Assembly (NCBI RefSeq): GCF_037042905.1
Contig: NC_087261.1
Span: 10,501,717-10,565,716, forward strand
Length of the DNA stretch: 64,000 nucleotides
Direction: 5' to 3'
Source: Lytechinus pictus
Lineage: Eukaryota; Echinodermata; Echinoidea; Temnopleuroida; Toxopneustidae
The notes under the pieces are model-generated. The model saw nothing but the letters and a program-made list of their open reading frames with translations, had not been told where the DNA came from and made no database searches. Shown here piece after piece: positions 12,815 through 23,569 of this stretch (its first letter is position 1; the number at the start of each line of letters is the position of its first letter). The position numbers were made by a program, and so were the translations under genes.

Positions 12815-13930
12815 ACTATGATTGCCCTCGTTCCTGGAAGTACTAACTGTTCAAGAGGTTCATGAAAGCACTTTACAAAGGAGCTGCTTTTCAGAACTGG
12901 TCATAATGTCGATACTCAGTGGGAATGTGATTTCATGAAAGAAATGAATCAAAATGATGAATTACGAATGTTCACTAACAAAATAAAACGCATCGAACCT
13001 CTAAATCCTAGGGATGCCTACTAAGGTGGTCGAACAAATGCTACCCAACTAGTCAGGGAAGTAGGAGACAATGATAAAATTAGTTATGTGGATGTTTGTA
13101 TCCATGGGTATGTAAATATTAAGAATTTCCCATCGGACATCCACGAATCATTACTGAAAACTTTGAATCACCTGAGAATTATTTCGGGTTAATTAATTGC
13201 ACCGTCTCCCCTCCTAGAGGACTTTACCATATCGTACAAACAATAAATTACCTTTTCCTTTGTGTCGTAGTTGTAGTGAGAACAAATTGAGACACTGTTC
13301 ACATTAGGAAGAACGTTACCTGACGGCTACATCGGTAACAGAAGAACTAAAAAAGGCTATGACCCTGGGTTATCGTATTATCTCGACATTTGAAATATGG
13401 CTTTACGACGAATCGTCTCAATACGATGTATAACAAAACAAGGGTCTGATCGGTACAATCCCACGGTATTTGGGATAAGTTTGGAGTCCCTAGAATACTT
13501 GGAACTCACGCATGTCATCAACCTTTAATCGGATGAAGGAACGTCCTGGACAGGTCTCAGGAACAGACAACCTCTTACAATTGGAAAAGGTGTAAAGATA
13601 GCAGATAAGAAGTATGACAGGGGTCTATTCACAGAATATGGGAACACATTCCTAGAATGAAAGCAAGAGGCGAGTGGTTGGCCTTTAAATTGTATACCAA
13701 ACAACGATCAATCTTTGGAATCTCCTGAAATAAAAGAAGCACGTAAGACTTACATCGAATCGTATCATGAACATGAAGGTGTACTCCTCAATGGCAGTGT
13801 CCCATGTAAGGATATGAACCATCCAACTTTTACGATCTTATCATTGCAAAATGCGTTGTGTATCTTATTCAACCATGCAAGAATTCCTGGATGCTTATCC
13901 AAAATGGGCAACGGAAAAGATGTATGACTA
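12815..13930 (+). pseudogene. Decayed protein-primed family B DNA polymerase (Polinton), older copy
   Basis: Fragments in changing frames align with the younger polymerase between about 19,310 and 20,130. They include an equivalent of WECDF, then PLNPRDAY followed by a TAA, then GGRTNA, then YVDVC at the palm motif A region. Later come TEYGNTFLE and the EGVLL segment within 13,715-13,927. Multiple stops (TAA and TGA) and frame changes are present, and palm motifs B and C are absent. This is a relic of the enzyme that copied the element. Divergence from the younger copy is much greater than that copy's own damage, so it is an older or distinct subfamily insertion. Confidence 0.8.
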
Positions 13931-14091
13931 ACAATTATGTTTGAACTTGGCGTCTATTACGCCACGTCTTGGAACTATCACCAAACTAGAATTGGCGGAA
14001 GAAGGATGCACCTTAGAGATATGGGACAGCACTTGGGAATTCAATAGGTTCACTCAACCGTGACGGCTGAACAAAAGGAATATGACGTAAC

Positions 14092-14232
14092 ATCATTAGC
14101 ATAACAATGTGGAGAGTAGTCTGGAAAGATGGGAATTCAATGGGGTTGATTAGCATAAAAATGGGGAGAGTAGTCTGAGATGGGAATTCAATGGGGTTGA
14201 TTAGCATAACAATGGGGAAAGTAGTCTGGAAG
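14092..14232. repeat. Short tandem repeat, about 51-bp unit
   Basis: Nearly three copies of a unit containing GATGGGAATTCAATGGGG, TTGATTAGCATAACAATGG and AGAGTAGTCTGGA. It lies between the older and younger Polinton copies. No coding sense is evident. Confidence 0.8.
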
Positions 14233-14436
14233 CGTCTCCCTGGAAACGAATCAACAAACATAACGTTGAATAGAAGGATTAAAAGATTGTAATTGTTACA
14301 GAGCAGTTTGTGGGTAATATCAGAGCTATGAATTTTTTTAAATGGTTAGGAGTTTAAGGGGAAAAAATGCCAAAATTTGACCTATCATTTCAATATTTCC
14401 ATTCGAGCGTCGATCGTCCAAAATATTGTCCGTAAT

Positions 14437-14845
14437 TATTTAGCTAAATAACCGATGGAAAGAAGATGCAGTGAATAGTTCTTGCATTCTTGGCTTTGTT
14501 TGACAAAACAAACGTTGTTTTTTACCAAGACATCGTCAGTAGTCTGTTTTCTAACATTTAGCAAAATAACCGATTGGCGCGAAGATGCAAAGATTAGTTC
14601 TTGCATTCCTCGCTTTGTTAGAAAATCAAAGGTTGTTTTCGACCATGACATCTTGAATAGTTCGCTTTCTTTCATCTATTATAATATATAAAAAAATGCA
14701 GTGATAAGTTCTTGCATTCTTTGCTTTCATTAAAAAAAATACCGATTGAAATAGATTGAAAAATCAAACGTTGTATTCGACCAACAAGGTATATATGTAT
14801 AGTTCACTTTCTACCATTTAGCAAAATAACCGATTGAAGCGAAGA
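14437..14845. repeat. Tandem repeat, about 110-120-bp unit, upstream of the younger Polinton genes
   Basis: About three diverged copies share TTTAGCAAAATAACCGATTG, AGTTCTTGCATTC and AAACGTTGTTTT..CCAAGACATC. A single related segment lies at about 11,850-11,895 before the older copy. The array may be a terminal or promoter region of the element. That role is inferred only from position. Confidence 0.8.
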
Positions 14846-14911
14846 GGGAAACATATCAATCTGTGGTATTTTTTTTTTACTTTCATTTTCGAAAAATTTA
14901 ATAGAGATAAA

Positions 14912-15754
14912 ATGGCTCGATCTTCAGAGGAATCATTTAGTTTCCGTAAATTCGAGGTAACCTCGCCTCTTAACAAAGATGTCCTTGATCTACGAGGATA
15001 TTCTTCACATAAAGCGTTTTACAATAGCTGAAATTATTATCCTTACTTTATCGCGACTATATTAGAAAACTTGATAAAAGATGGAGAAGATTATCAAGAA
15101 ATGGAGAAAGATCCAAAAATAAGAGGAAAATCGATGGAAGAGATGGAAAATCAGGGGGTTGCAAAGGAAGTAATTTGGGGAGATCACAAAGACATGCTGG
15201 ACAGGTTTGAGAAGGATTGTGTTCCGGGGATGGCGTCGATGGAAAAAAGTTGCGTTGCGATACCAGGGTGTATCATCTCCGATCACTACGAAACAATGTC
15301 AGACCAAGAGAAATTCGAGCTCTTAGGTAGGCACGGCATGCCTTTCGAGTTGAAAGAAGATTGGTCAAAAGGGTGGAAGAGACGCGTTCTTCAACGGCCA
15401 GATCGTAAACATGATACATGTGAACAACCTCAGCAAACTAGACGAAAGCCTTCTAGAGTCGAAGTCTTGGAAAAGAGGCTTGCTGATGTTCATGGGGAAT
15501 ATGTCAACCTCCAAAAAGGGCATCGGCTCTGTACACACGAGCACACTGCACCTTTGGTCAGCGAAAGAGTTGCTGGAATAGTTGAAAATAGTGTGTTCAG
15601 TGACTCATATTGTCATCATCAATATCAGTTAGATGAAATTAACGTAATCAATACAGGGTTAAGTAGAAATGCTGAGAGTGAAATGGAGCTGCATAAAATG
15701 AACGATAAGCTTGCTTATTATTACATTTCTCTACATGGTAAGAAAAATTGTTAA
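14912..15754 (+). pseudogene. Unidentified Polinton protein with an in-frame TGA
   Basis: One frame runs from the ATG at 14,912 (context AAAATGG) to the stop at 15,754, 281 codons, broken only by a TGA at 15,029-15,031. The sequence on both sides stays in the same frame. The product is hydrophilic, with an acidic, Met-rich middle, a short conserved core (KEVIWG to PGCI) also present in the older copy, and a Cys/His-containing C-terminal part (CTHEH, YCHHQY). I recognise no known domain. It is the first gene of the element and precedes the polymerase. A good donor (GGTAAGA) at about 15,738 raises the possibility of a spliced C-terminus. It may be a terminal-protein or regulatory gene by position, but nothing in the residues proves this. 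Confidence 0.6.
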
Positions 15755-16214
15755 GAAGTACCTAAAGCAGGTAAATACGGCTGTCTTGGAATACAAAATA
15801 CTAACTGTTAATGCAAATGTTCCGTATAATGTTAGGGCAGTTGGTGTACACTACGATTGGAACTATTATCATGGTAATCCAATGCTTGTCTGGATGTGGG
15901 TCATAGTTCCATTCCCAATCCTGCTAGCAATGGAGTTGCTCCATCTATCGTATCAAGCCGTATCTACTTTTTGACACTTGCAGTAAGTAGGAAATTTACT
16001 TTTCTATCTTAAATTACCGATTACTATTTGAAACAAACTATTTAGAGTCGATTTATTATATGACATAAAAATATTCTATGCATAACATGATTTAACCCGA
16101 GAAGATGGAATTCTGTAAATGGATGTTACTTGTATCGATATGTTATTCATAAATGTTTAGGCCATGTCATCTGCATTTCTAAATTCTAAAACAAAATATA
16201 TATGTCTATTTCAG
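15755..16214. other. Spacer between first gene and polymerase
   Basis: A frame at 15,711-15,974 contains a hydrophobic stretch (VWMWVIVPFPILLAMELL) but has no homolog or start context I can support. The rest is AT-rich and probably intronic or 5' untranslated sequence for the polymerase gene. A polypyrimidine-AG acceptor ends at about 16,214. Confidence 0.35.
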
Positions 16215-16220
16215 AAGACC

Positions 16221-17089
16221 ATGGCTAGTCAGTGGACATCTCAGGATGAACATCAATATATTCAAGCTAGGCAAGTACTTGCCAGCTTGGAGGAGCGACG
16301 CAAACGACACCAGGCAAGGAGGGCCAATGAAAGGGCGGAATTGCTAGATGCAACACGCGGATTTCATCCGTTCGGTCCTCGCCTTCTTTGACCACGGAGG
16401 AGTATCCCGTTATCCCTGAAACTCCCGATGACGAGGGGGAATATCCTGTTATTCCTGAAACCCCTTCTGAAATGGTAAGTTTATCATCTTTTAATATTTG
16501 AGTCAGTGTATATATGAACAGAAAAAGATAAAGCTTGAACAATAAACACAAGTGTTGATGAAACCAGTCTGACTTGTATGTTGTTATTTTTTCTTTACTT
16601 CTACGTTACAGATGGTGTCTGAAAGCCCTACAAGGGATGAAGAGGAACGCATGGAATCCGAAATAGATCCCTCAGATTCTGAAATGGTACGTCCCTATCC
16701 TTGCTATTGTATACCCGTTTTTTTAAACTATTTTGGGAAAAAATATTTTTAAAATGTATGCAATAGTTATGTAAGCTTTATCATTATAATCTAATTGCGT
16801 TTTATTCTTTTTTCATTTATTCAATTTAGATTCTGCCAGATAGTAGTCGGGATCTGTTTGACTCTCAGAAAAGCAGCGCTCTCGATTCGAATACTCTCGA
16901 AAGTGAAAACAGCAAAGCCCCTGAATCGGATAACGTGGCTTCCGAAGAAGTAAGTAATTTCAATCTTTAAATATGACGTTACCTAATGAAGCAATGCTGG
17001 AGAATATCAAATGACTTAAAATAAGAGTATCTAATATGCTTACTCTAATTCCGCTTTCTTCTTTTTTTTGTGTGTATGCATATCCACAG
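16221..17089 (+). pseudogene. Spliced N-terminal region of the Polinton polymerase gene
   Basis: After the acceptor at 16,214 an ATG at 16,221 opens a charged, coiled-coil-like segment (LEERRKRHQARRANERAE). Its frame stops at 16,391. The frame that continues the gene covers about 16,330-16,474, so a frameshift lies between. Small acidic, Ser/Pro-rich exons then follow at 16,612-16,686 and 16,830-16,949, leading to the main exon at 17,090. Donors are GTAAGT, GTACGT and GTAAGT, and each acceptor has a pyrimidine tract and AG. All three introns are phase 0 and all exons fit the main polymerase frame. The exons at 16,330 and 16,612 both end in SEM. This was inferred from splice signals; no transcript was seen. 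Confidence 0.6.
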
Positions 17090-20000
17090 GTAAACATGGA
17101 ACATTTTTACGATGTTGTTGAGGAGCAAGAAAGAGATGCACCCCGCTTCGGAGGACGCGTGACGGATTTTAACATCGTCGTGAGACCGTTGCATCGGCTT
17201 GTTGAGGAGATGGGCTCCCTCGAAGTTATAGGTAGATTATTTTCTAGTATTATTTCACGCCTAACCGAGGGTTTCTTGAACGGTGATCTTGTAGGTTTCA
17301 TTCTGTCAGGTTCCAATTTACGTCAGGATGTAGGCATTCCTCTGACTCGATATGATCAACTATCAGTCGATCGAATTTTAGCTTTGTTGGAGCAAATTTT
17401 ACAATCCAACGAAGATTTTAACATCTCGGAAGGATTCAAAATACGTTTAGTCCATATTCGTATGCCGCGAGGAGGTAAGGGATCAGAAAATATGATTCCC
17501 CTTGACAAATTCATTCGCAAAAAGTGTAGATTTATCCAAATTACAAACAAAGATGAGCTTTGCCTTGGTAGAGCACTAGTAGTAGCCATGGCACATGCTC
17601 ATAAAGAGGAGGATCCTGCTAACTTTCATCAAATCACTCACCCTAAAAAATACACGACCCAATTTGATGCGGCAAAACAACTCTTTATAGACTCTAATGT
17701 ACCGGAGGGTGTTTGTGGAATCCAAGAAATAGAAACATTTCAAAATATCCTGACAGAGCGAGGGTACCAGATTACCGTCTATGTCAATGGTGGAGCCCAC
17801 GGCAGGATATATGCCGGACCACCCAATAGGCATTTTCTTTCTTTATTCTATCACAACAATCACTTCGATGTCATCACTAAGATGCCAGCATTTCTTCGCA
17901 AATCATATTTTTGAAATACCTGTCTAAAGGGATACGATATGAAGGCCAAGCACAAGTGCAAAGATACATGCAGTGCCTGTAAGAGTGAGACAAATTGTGT
18001 ATTGATTAAAAGAACAATGTGTGAACGATGTGGGCGTGTGTTCAAAAGTCAAGAATGTTTCGACAACCATCTTAAACAGGTAAGTGGTAATAAGAGTGTA
18101 TGTCGGTTATTTTTCAAATGTAAACAGTGCAATGTAATGTTAGATAGCACCCGCGGCAGTGACAAGACCCATGATTGTAGGTTCGGGTATTGTGAACGAT
18201 GTCGTACTACGGTATCAAAGGAGGGTCATCGCTGCTTTATGATTCCTCTGCCCAAGAAAAAGAAGAACAAAGCGAAAAATCAGGAAGAGAGGAAGAAAGG
18301 AGACGATACCCAAAAGTTTATTTTCTACGACTTTGAATGTCGTCAAGATGACAAAGTCGATGAAAATGATCATGGTTCAGTCTTTAAACATGTACCCAAT
18401 CTTTGCGTAGCAATGAGAGTGTGCGGGCAGTGTTTTGACAAACAAGATGCATGCCCTGATTGTGGGGTACGTGAACATGTTTTTAGGGGGAAAGACACTT
18501 TGGACAAGTTTGGGGAATGGTTATTTGGCATAGAGGAAGATCACAGGAGGGTCATTGCCATTGCTCACAATGCTCGATCCTACGATTCACAATTCATTCA
18601 GGAGTATTGTCTAAAGTCGGGGGTGGTACCTCAAGTCATCATGAGTGGTGCTAAAATTCTATCACTCACTTTAAATGATGTAAAATGTATAGACTCACTT
18701 AGTTTTCTTGCCATGCCATTGTCTTCTTTTCCTTCAACCTTTCAACTGAAGGAATTGAAAAAAGGGTTCTTTCCGCACTTTTTCAATACCCTCGAAAACC
18801 AAGATCATGACGGACCGACCTTGCCACCTAAAAAATATTACGATCCAGATGGGATGTCAACAGAAAAACGCGACGAGTTTGATGTTTGGTATGCGCACCA
18901 TCAAAACGACAATTTTAACCTTCAAAGAGAATTACTAGAGTATTGTCGTTCTGATGTCCAAATTCTGATGGAAGGTTGCATGGCTTTCAGACGTCTCTTT
19001 ATGAGCGTCACGGATAACATCGACCCCTTCCATAACATAACGATTGCCTCAGCCTGCAATACTGTATTTCGGACGCAATTTTTGAAGGATACAGACATAA
19101 AGATCGACACTCAATCATTGCCTTGAAATGGCTCGAATGGGTTAGTCATAACGAGGGAATTCAAATAGAGCATGCGCGTAACGGTGGTGAACATCGAATC
19201 GGCAACTACAAAGTGGATGGTTACGATTCAGCAACGCGGACTTGTTATGAATTTTTAGGGGATATTTGGCATGGGTGTCCACACTGCTACAAAAGGCGTG
19301 ATTTGCTTGTTCCTGGTTCCAGTACCACCGTTCAGGAGGTATACGACCAGACAATGTATAGAATAAATGCATTGAAGAAACAGGGATATCGCGTCATCAC
19401 GATGTGGGAGTGTGACTTTGCAAAATTAAGACGCGAAAACAAGACGCTACAGACGTTTTTGGAAAAACTACAGTTTCGGGATCCTCTCAATCCTCGGCAT
19501 GCTTTTTACGGGGGGAGGACAAACGCGGTGAAATTGAGTCATAGAATTCAGGGTAATGAGAGAATCAAATATGTAGATGTTTGTAGTCTTTATCCTTGGG
19601 TTTGCAAGTACGGTAAATATCCCCTGGGTCATCCCGACATTATCACAAAGGATTTCGAGGATATTCAGCGCTATTTTGGATTGGTGAAATGTAAAGTCTA
19701 CCCACCTCGACAACTATTTCACCCTGTTCTCCCATACAGGAATGAGGAGAATAAGCTTCTCTTTCCTTTGTGTCGCACATGCGCCAACGAAAAGCAATTA
19801 AACTTCAAAATGTACGCATAGCGATGAGGAAAGGGCCCTTGAATCTACGTGGGTTACGGAGGAAGTAAAGAAGGCAATAGAATTGGGGTACAAGGTTGTA
19901 GAACTGTTCGAAGTGTGGCATTATCCTCACTTTGACCAATACAATCCTCGAACCCAGGAAGGAGGACTCTTCAGGGATTACATAGATCTGTTTTTGAAAG

Positions 20001-20890
20001 TCAAACAGGAATCAAGCGGATGGCCCTCCGAATGTCATTCCAATGACGACGAGGTGTCCGCCGATATACAAAAAAAGCGCGCAAATTATGTGAGACAATA
20101 TCATGAAAGAGAAGGTGTGCTCTTAGACCCTTTAAAAATCAAAGCCAATAAAGGACTTAGGGCTGTGAGCAAGATTTGTCTTAACAGCTTTTGGGGCAAG
20201 TTTGGGCAGCGGAATAATCTTCCAAAGACAGTCTTTACGGTGGAACCTGAAGAATTCTTCGCACTGGTGTCGGACCCCAAATTGATCATTAAATATGTCG
20301 ACTTCCCTACTTCGTATATGGCGCACGTACAATATGTTGAGGAGGATGACTTTTTAGAAGTCCTCCCCAACACAAATGTGGTAGTGGCTGCCTTCACCAC
20401 GTGTTGGGCTCGTCTGAAGCTCTATTCGTACCTCGAAGAGCTTCAGAAGAATGTGCTGTATTTTGATACAGATTCTATCATACACCTCAAGAATGATGAA
20501 GTAGAAGATGTCCCCACTGGGAATTTCTTGGGTGATATGACGGATGAATTAGAAAAAGATTTTGGGGTGGGTAGTTATATTACGGAACTTCAGGCCTTGG
20601 GACCAAAAAACTACAGCTACCAGGTTTTCTCAACCAAACATGGAAAAGAAATGCCCGGAGCTTGCAAAGTACGTGGTATCACGCTAAATTATAAAAATGC
20701 AAAGCTGGTCAATTTCGACACACTCAACGAGCTCGTGCACGGTGAACGCACTCACACCACCGTTACAAATGCGCATAGAATCGCGAGGATGCGTACCCAC
20801 AATATTGTATCCCGCGTGGAAAATAAAATCCATCGTGTGGTATATGATAAGAGGGTATCCGATTTTAACACTGTTCCATATGGGTATTAA
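17090..20890 (+). pseudogene. Protein-primed family B DNA polymerase of the younger Polinton copy, interrupted
   Basis: Domains in order: an OTU-like segment (DELCLGRA at about 17,550; HFDVI at about 17,861); a Cys/His-rich zinc-binding region (about 17,950-18,235, CERCGRVF); the 3'-5' exonuclease with Exo I YDFEC (18,328), Exo II AHNARSYD and Exo III YCRSD; a Vsr-like nuclease segment (about 19,170-19,430); then the palm with motif A DVCSLYP (19,576), motif B NSFWG (about 20,180) and motif C YFDTDS (20,459). It would replicate the element DNA by protein priming. All catalytic motifs are legible. The gene is broken by an in-frame TGA at 17,912-17,914, a frameshift near 19,100-19,125 and another near 19,800-19,812. 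It ends at 20,890 with a typical DFNTVPYGY tail. Assembly error cannot be excluded for single breaks, but several together indicate decay. Confidence 0.93.
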
Positions 20891-21701
20891 GATACATATG
20901 TTGTATTTCTACCATTGATACTCTTTACCTTCTAACATTCTATATTTGCATTGTATCTCACCTCCAAATTTTCCTATGTTATATTTAATTCACGCGCTAC
21001 AAAGAATACTTTATAAATCAAATATTTTTATGCCAAATTTTGTGTCATATTATTGCAAGCACTCGGTGCTACCTGATGATTGGTGTAGTGTATGATTATT
21101 GCTCTTTGTTTACTTAGTTATGTAAAGGATTTCAGAATGGTGCAATATATATATACTAAGAAAATTCTTGCCATTTAATTTGTTCGTACTTCTGCGAGTG
21201 TGTGTGTGTTTGCATGTTTAGAACGAGAGAGAAAGAGGGTTTTTCAATCGTATCCCTTATTCGCCTTCGGTTAGACGTGAACTATTGTAGGGAAAATAAT
21301 CCACCACCCTCAATTTGAACGACGATGTATATGTATATTGTTATATGTAATCAAGATATATATTTTTTATACCCTGTGCTTATACATTATATATTTGACT
21401 TTTCAAAATGTCTGAAAATAAAAACAAAACAAATCAAATTCATTGTTATCGATCGTCTCTTTTTATTGTAATGTGTGCATAAAAAGGAGTGTGTATGACA
21501 CGATAAGCGAGAGAGCATGAGGGAGGTCTTTTCGCCGATGTTTGATAAGCAATAAGTATGTTATAGGTAAATGCTTAAAAAAAAATATATATACAAAAAA
21601 TAAAAAGTACGAGATGTATAAAAGAACCGCAAAAAATCAGAGAGACTGAATGTACATGTATAAAGGAGAGTGATTCTGACAAGTTGTAGGCATTTGGTGG
21701 G
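20891..21701. other. Non-coding interval inside the Polinton, candidate poly(A) signal
   Basis: No coding frame is recognised. It contains a GTGTGT tract near 21,200, TATATA-rich sequence and an AATAAA at 21,417-21,422, a possible polymerase poly(A) signal. Capsid and protease genes are expected somewhere in Polintons of this type, but neither is here nor elsewhere in the copy. Confidence 0.5.
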
Positions 21702-22344
21702 ATGGACGTTCGCCTGAAACATCCATTTACAGCTCTCATAGCAGGACCGACGGGGTGCGGTAAAACTCAATTTGTGAGGAAACTCCTCAAACATCATGAA
21801 AAATTGGTGGATAAACCTTTTGATAAAGTCATTTGGTGTTATGGGGAATATCAGGTGGGTTATGCTGATATGGCGAGGGATATGCCATTCATTGAATTTC
21901 AGGAAGGTATTCCCTCGGATTTGGAAGGGATATTTGACCGCAGGAACTCGATCTAATCTAATTGTTCTGGATGATTTAATGTCCCAGGCAAATCAGGATC
22001 AAAGGGTGTCGCACCTTTTCACTAAAGGTAGTCATCATCGCAACCTTTCCGTTATTTTAATAAGCCAGAACCTATTTCATCAGGGAAAAGAAAGTAGAAC
22101 CATCAGTCTCAATGCCCACTACATGATCTTGTTCAAAAAACCACGCGACTCTTCTCAGATTGTCCACTTGGCAAAACAAATTTACCCGCAAAATTGAAAA
22201 TTTCTGCAAGAAGCCTATAAAGATGCAACGGGTCGACCTCATGGCTATCTCCTCGTAGACCTCAAACCAGACACGGATGAAAAATTACGGTTAAGAAGTA
22301 ATATTTTCCCTGGAGAAAGAAATGTGGTGTATGTCATGAAATAA
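21702..22344 (+). pseudogene. Polinton packaging ATPase (FtsK/HerA-A32 type), interrupted
   Basis: The ATG at 21,702 opens a frame with Walker A (AGPTGCGKT) at about residue 14. A frameshift near 21,935-21,955 is followed by Walker B (LIVLDDLM) and the family-typical TKGSHHRN, ISQNLF and SLNAHY stretches. An in-frame TGA at 22,195-22,197 comes before a clearly homologous tail (EAYKDAT, HGYLLVDL) ending at TAA 22,342-22,344. Members of this family drive DNA into virus-like capsids. Length is near that expected for Polinton ATPases. With one frameshift and one stop it should be inactive. It lies 93 bp upstream of the pX-like gene in the same orientation. Confidence 0.9.
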
Positions 22345-22437
22345 CTGTGTTTGCCCTATAAAGAGGTTGGGCAAAATGGAATGGTCATCAGTTGACATAT
22401 AAATACCTTTGCGAAAGCAACAACAGACTCATTCGGC

Positions 22438-22758
22438 ATGTCTCGCCGTGTAAAGAGCAACATTCCATACCTGCACGTCTTGGCTAGGGGAACCCCGGCA
22501 CAAAGAAAAGGTGTACTGCAAGGTGCTAAAAAGGATTTGATTGAAACAATTTGTGAATGCGCACTTAATATCCTTCACGGCACTGTTCCTTTGTCTGTTG
22601 TGGAAAAAAATAAACTTCGTCAGCATAAGCACAAGTTGAGAAGCCTTTGTAATAAAAAGATCTCTCTTCAAAAAAAGAAAAAGAAGCTGGTAAACCAGAG
22701 AGGTGGATTTTTACCATTTTTGATTGCTCCAATCCTGGCTAAAATATTCAGATCGTAG
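22438..22758 (+). CDS. Small basic pX-like Polinton protein
   Basis: An intact 106-residue frame. The N-terminal half is basic and helical; the middle carries LNILHGTVPLS; a Lys run precedes NQRGGFLPFLIAPILAKIF, a hydrophobic C-terminal segment. Short Lys-rich proteins with this RGGFLP-hydrophobic ending recur in animal Polintons and adintoviruses. They are compared with adenovirus core or membrane-active small proteins (known in general terms; exact function unproven). It sits 20 bp upstream of the next gene. It is one of only two undamaged frames in this copy, which may simply reflect its short length. Confidence 0.7.
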   Translation: MSRRVKSNIPYLHVLARGTPAQRKGVLQGAKKDLIETICECALNILHGTVPLSVVEKNKLRQHKHKLRSLCNKKISLQKKKKKLVNQRGGFLPFLIAPILAKIFRS

Positions 22759-22778
22759 AAAAAAGGATAGCGACCACC

Positions 22779-23569
22779 ATGCAGTACGCCAAAAAAATGG
22801 TGCTGGTACCCCACGAAACCGTTCAGCATGTTAACGCTTCGCACGAGCATGGAGTAGCTCCTACCTTCAAAGGTCTTGCCGGATTAGACGAGCAAATGCA
22901 GACTATTTTACGCAGGCAGGACATTCCAGAGGATGAAAGAGTGAAACTCTATCAGCAAGCCCTCATGGGGTACATCAACCTACATCACAAACTCAATGAA
23001 CCGATAGCCCTACAGGTGGAGAATGTACCGGGGAATAATCTTCCTGCGATCACGTCTGCAAAGTCAAACGAAAAGGCAACGCTTCATACCGCTCCTTCCA
23101 CCCCCCCCCCTGGATGCAGCGTGTCAAAGAGAGTGTCCCTAAAACACTGGTCCAGAAAGCAGGGCAAATCATGCATCTCCTTCAATCTGCACCTGATCAT
23201 CGCATAGCTATCAATGACAAGGGAGAAATTTTGTTGGATGGCAAGGCGCTAGAAGGAACGCACATTGTCGACCTAGTCAATGATGTGTTGAGAAAGAGGA
23301 AGAGTTTTTCTCCAAAAGGATGGCAAGAATTTGCACGGGTGATGGCTACTCTGCATCCCCCGAGGGAGCTCGTGGGAAACCAAGATAGATGGAACTTCAT
23401 GCAACGACAAATTTCTACCGATTCCTTACTTCCCCGAACTACAGAATTTCAAGATCACAAACCAGACAACTTGAATACCGTGGAGGTGTTTGCTAGAGCG
23501 GATCACCTTCCTGCAACGAAAAGAGGTCGACCCAAGAGACAGTCCTCCCCAGACTGGATCCAGTATTGA
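22779..23569 (+). pseudogene. Conserved Polinton protein of unknown function, frameshifted at a C10 run
   Basis: The ATG at 22,779 begins a frame (MQYAKKMVLVP) with an acidic helical region (EQMQTILRRQDIPEDERVKLY). At the run of ten C at 23,101-23,110 the frame changes. The downstream frame (to TGA-flanked end at 23,569) carries SVPKTL, a KGEILLDGKAL segment, KGWQEFARVM and a basic tail (KRGRPKRQ). The same two-part layout is familiar from related animal elements as one protein, so the break is secondary: decay, polymerase slippage or an assembly error in the homopolymer. It was not linked to a named domain. Its placement between the pX-like gene and integrase suggests a virion or packaging role, which is inference only. 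Confidence 0.7.

Noticed and set aside
14437-14845. CRISPR-like array
   Set aside because: Units are long (110-120 bp), diverged over their whole length and lack the repeat/unique-spacer pattern. The DNA is eukaryotic.
15711-15974. Separate membrane protein in the Polinton
   Set aside because: One hydrophobic stretch only, overlapping the end of the preceding frame, no homolog in the older copy and no start context.
17036-17089. Start of the polymerase at the ATG at 17,036
   Set aside because: This part lies in an intron ending in a clear acceptor at 17,089. The upstream acidic exons match the frame.
15029-22197. TGA recoding (selenocysteine or readthrough) in the Polinton genes
   Set aside because: Nearby frameshifts in the same genes indicate decay, no recoding structure was identified and only three cases exist.
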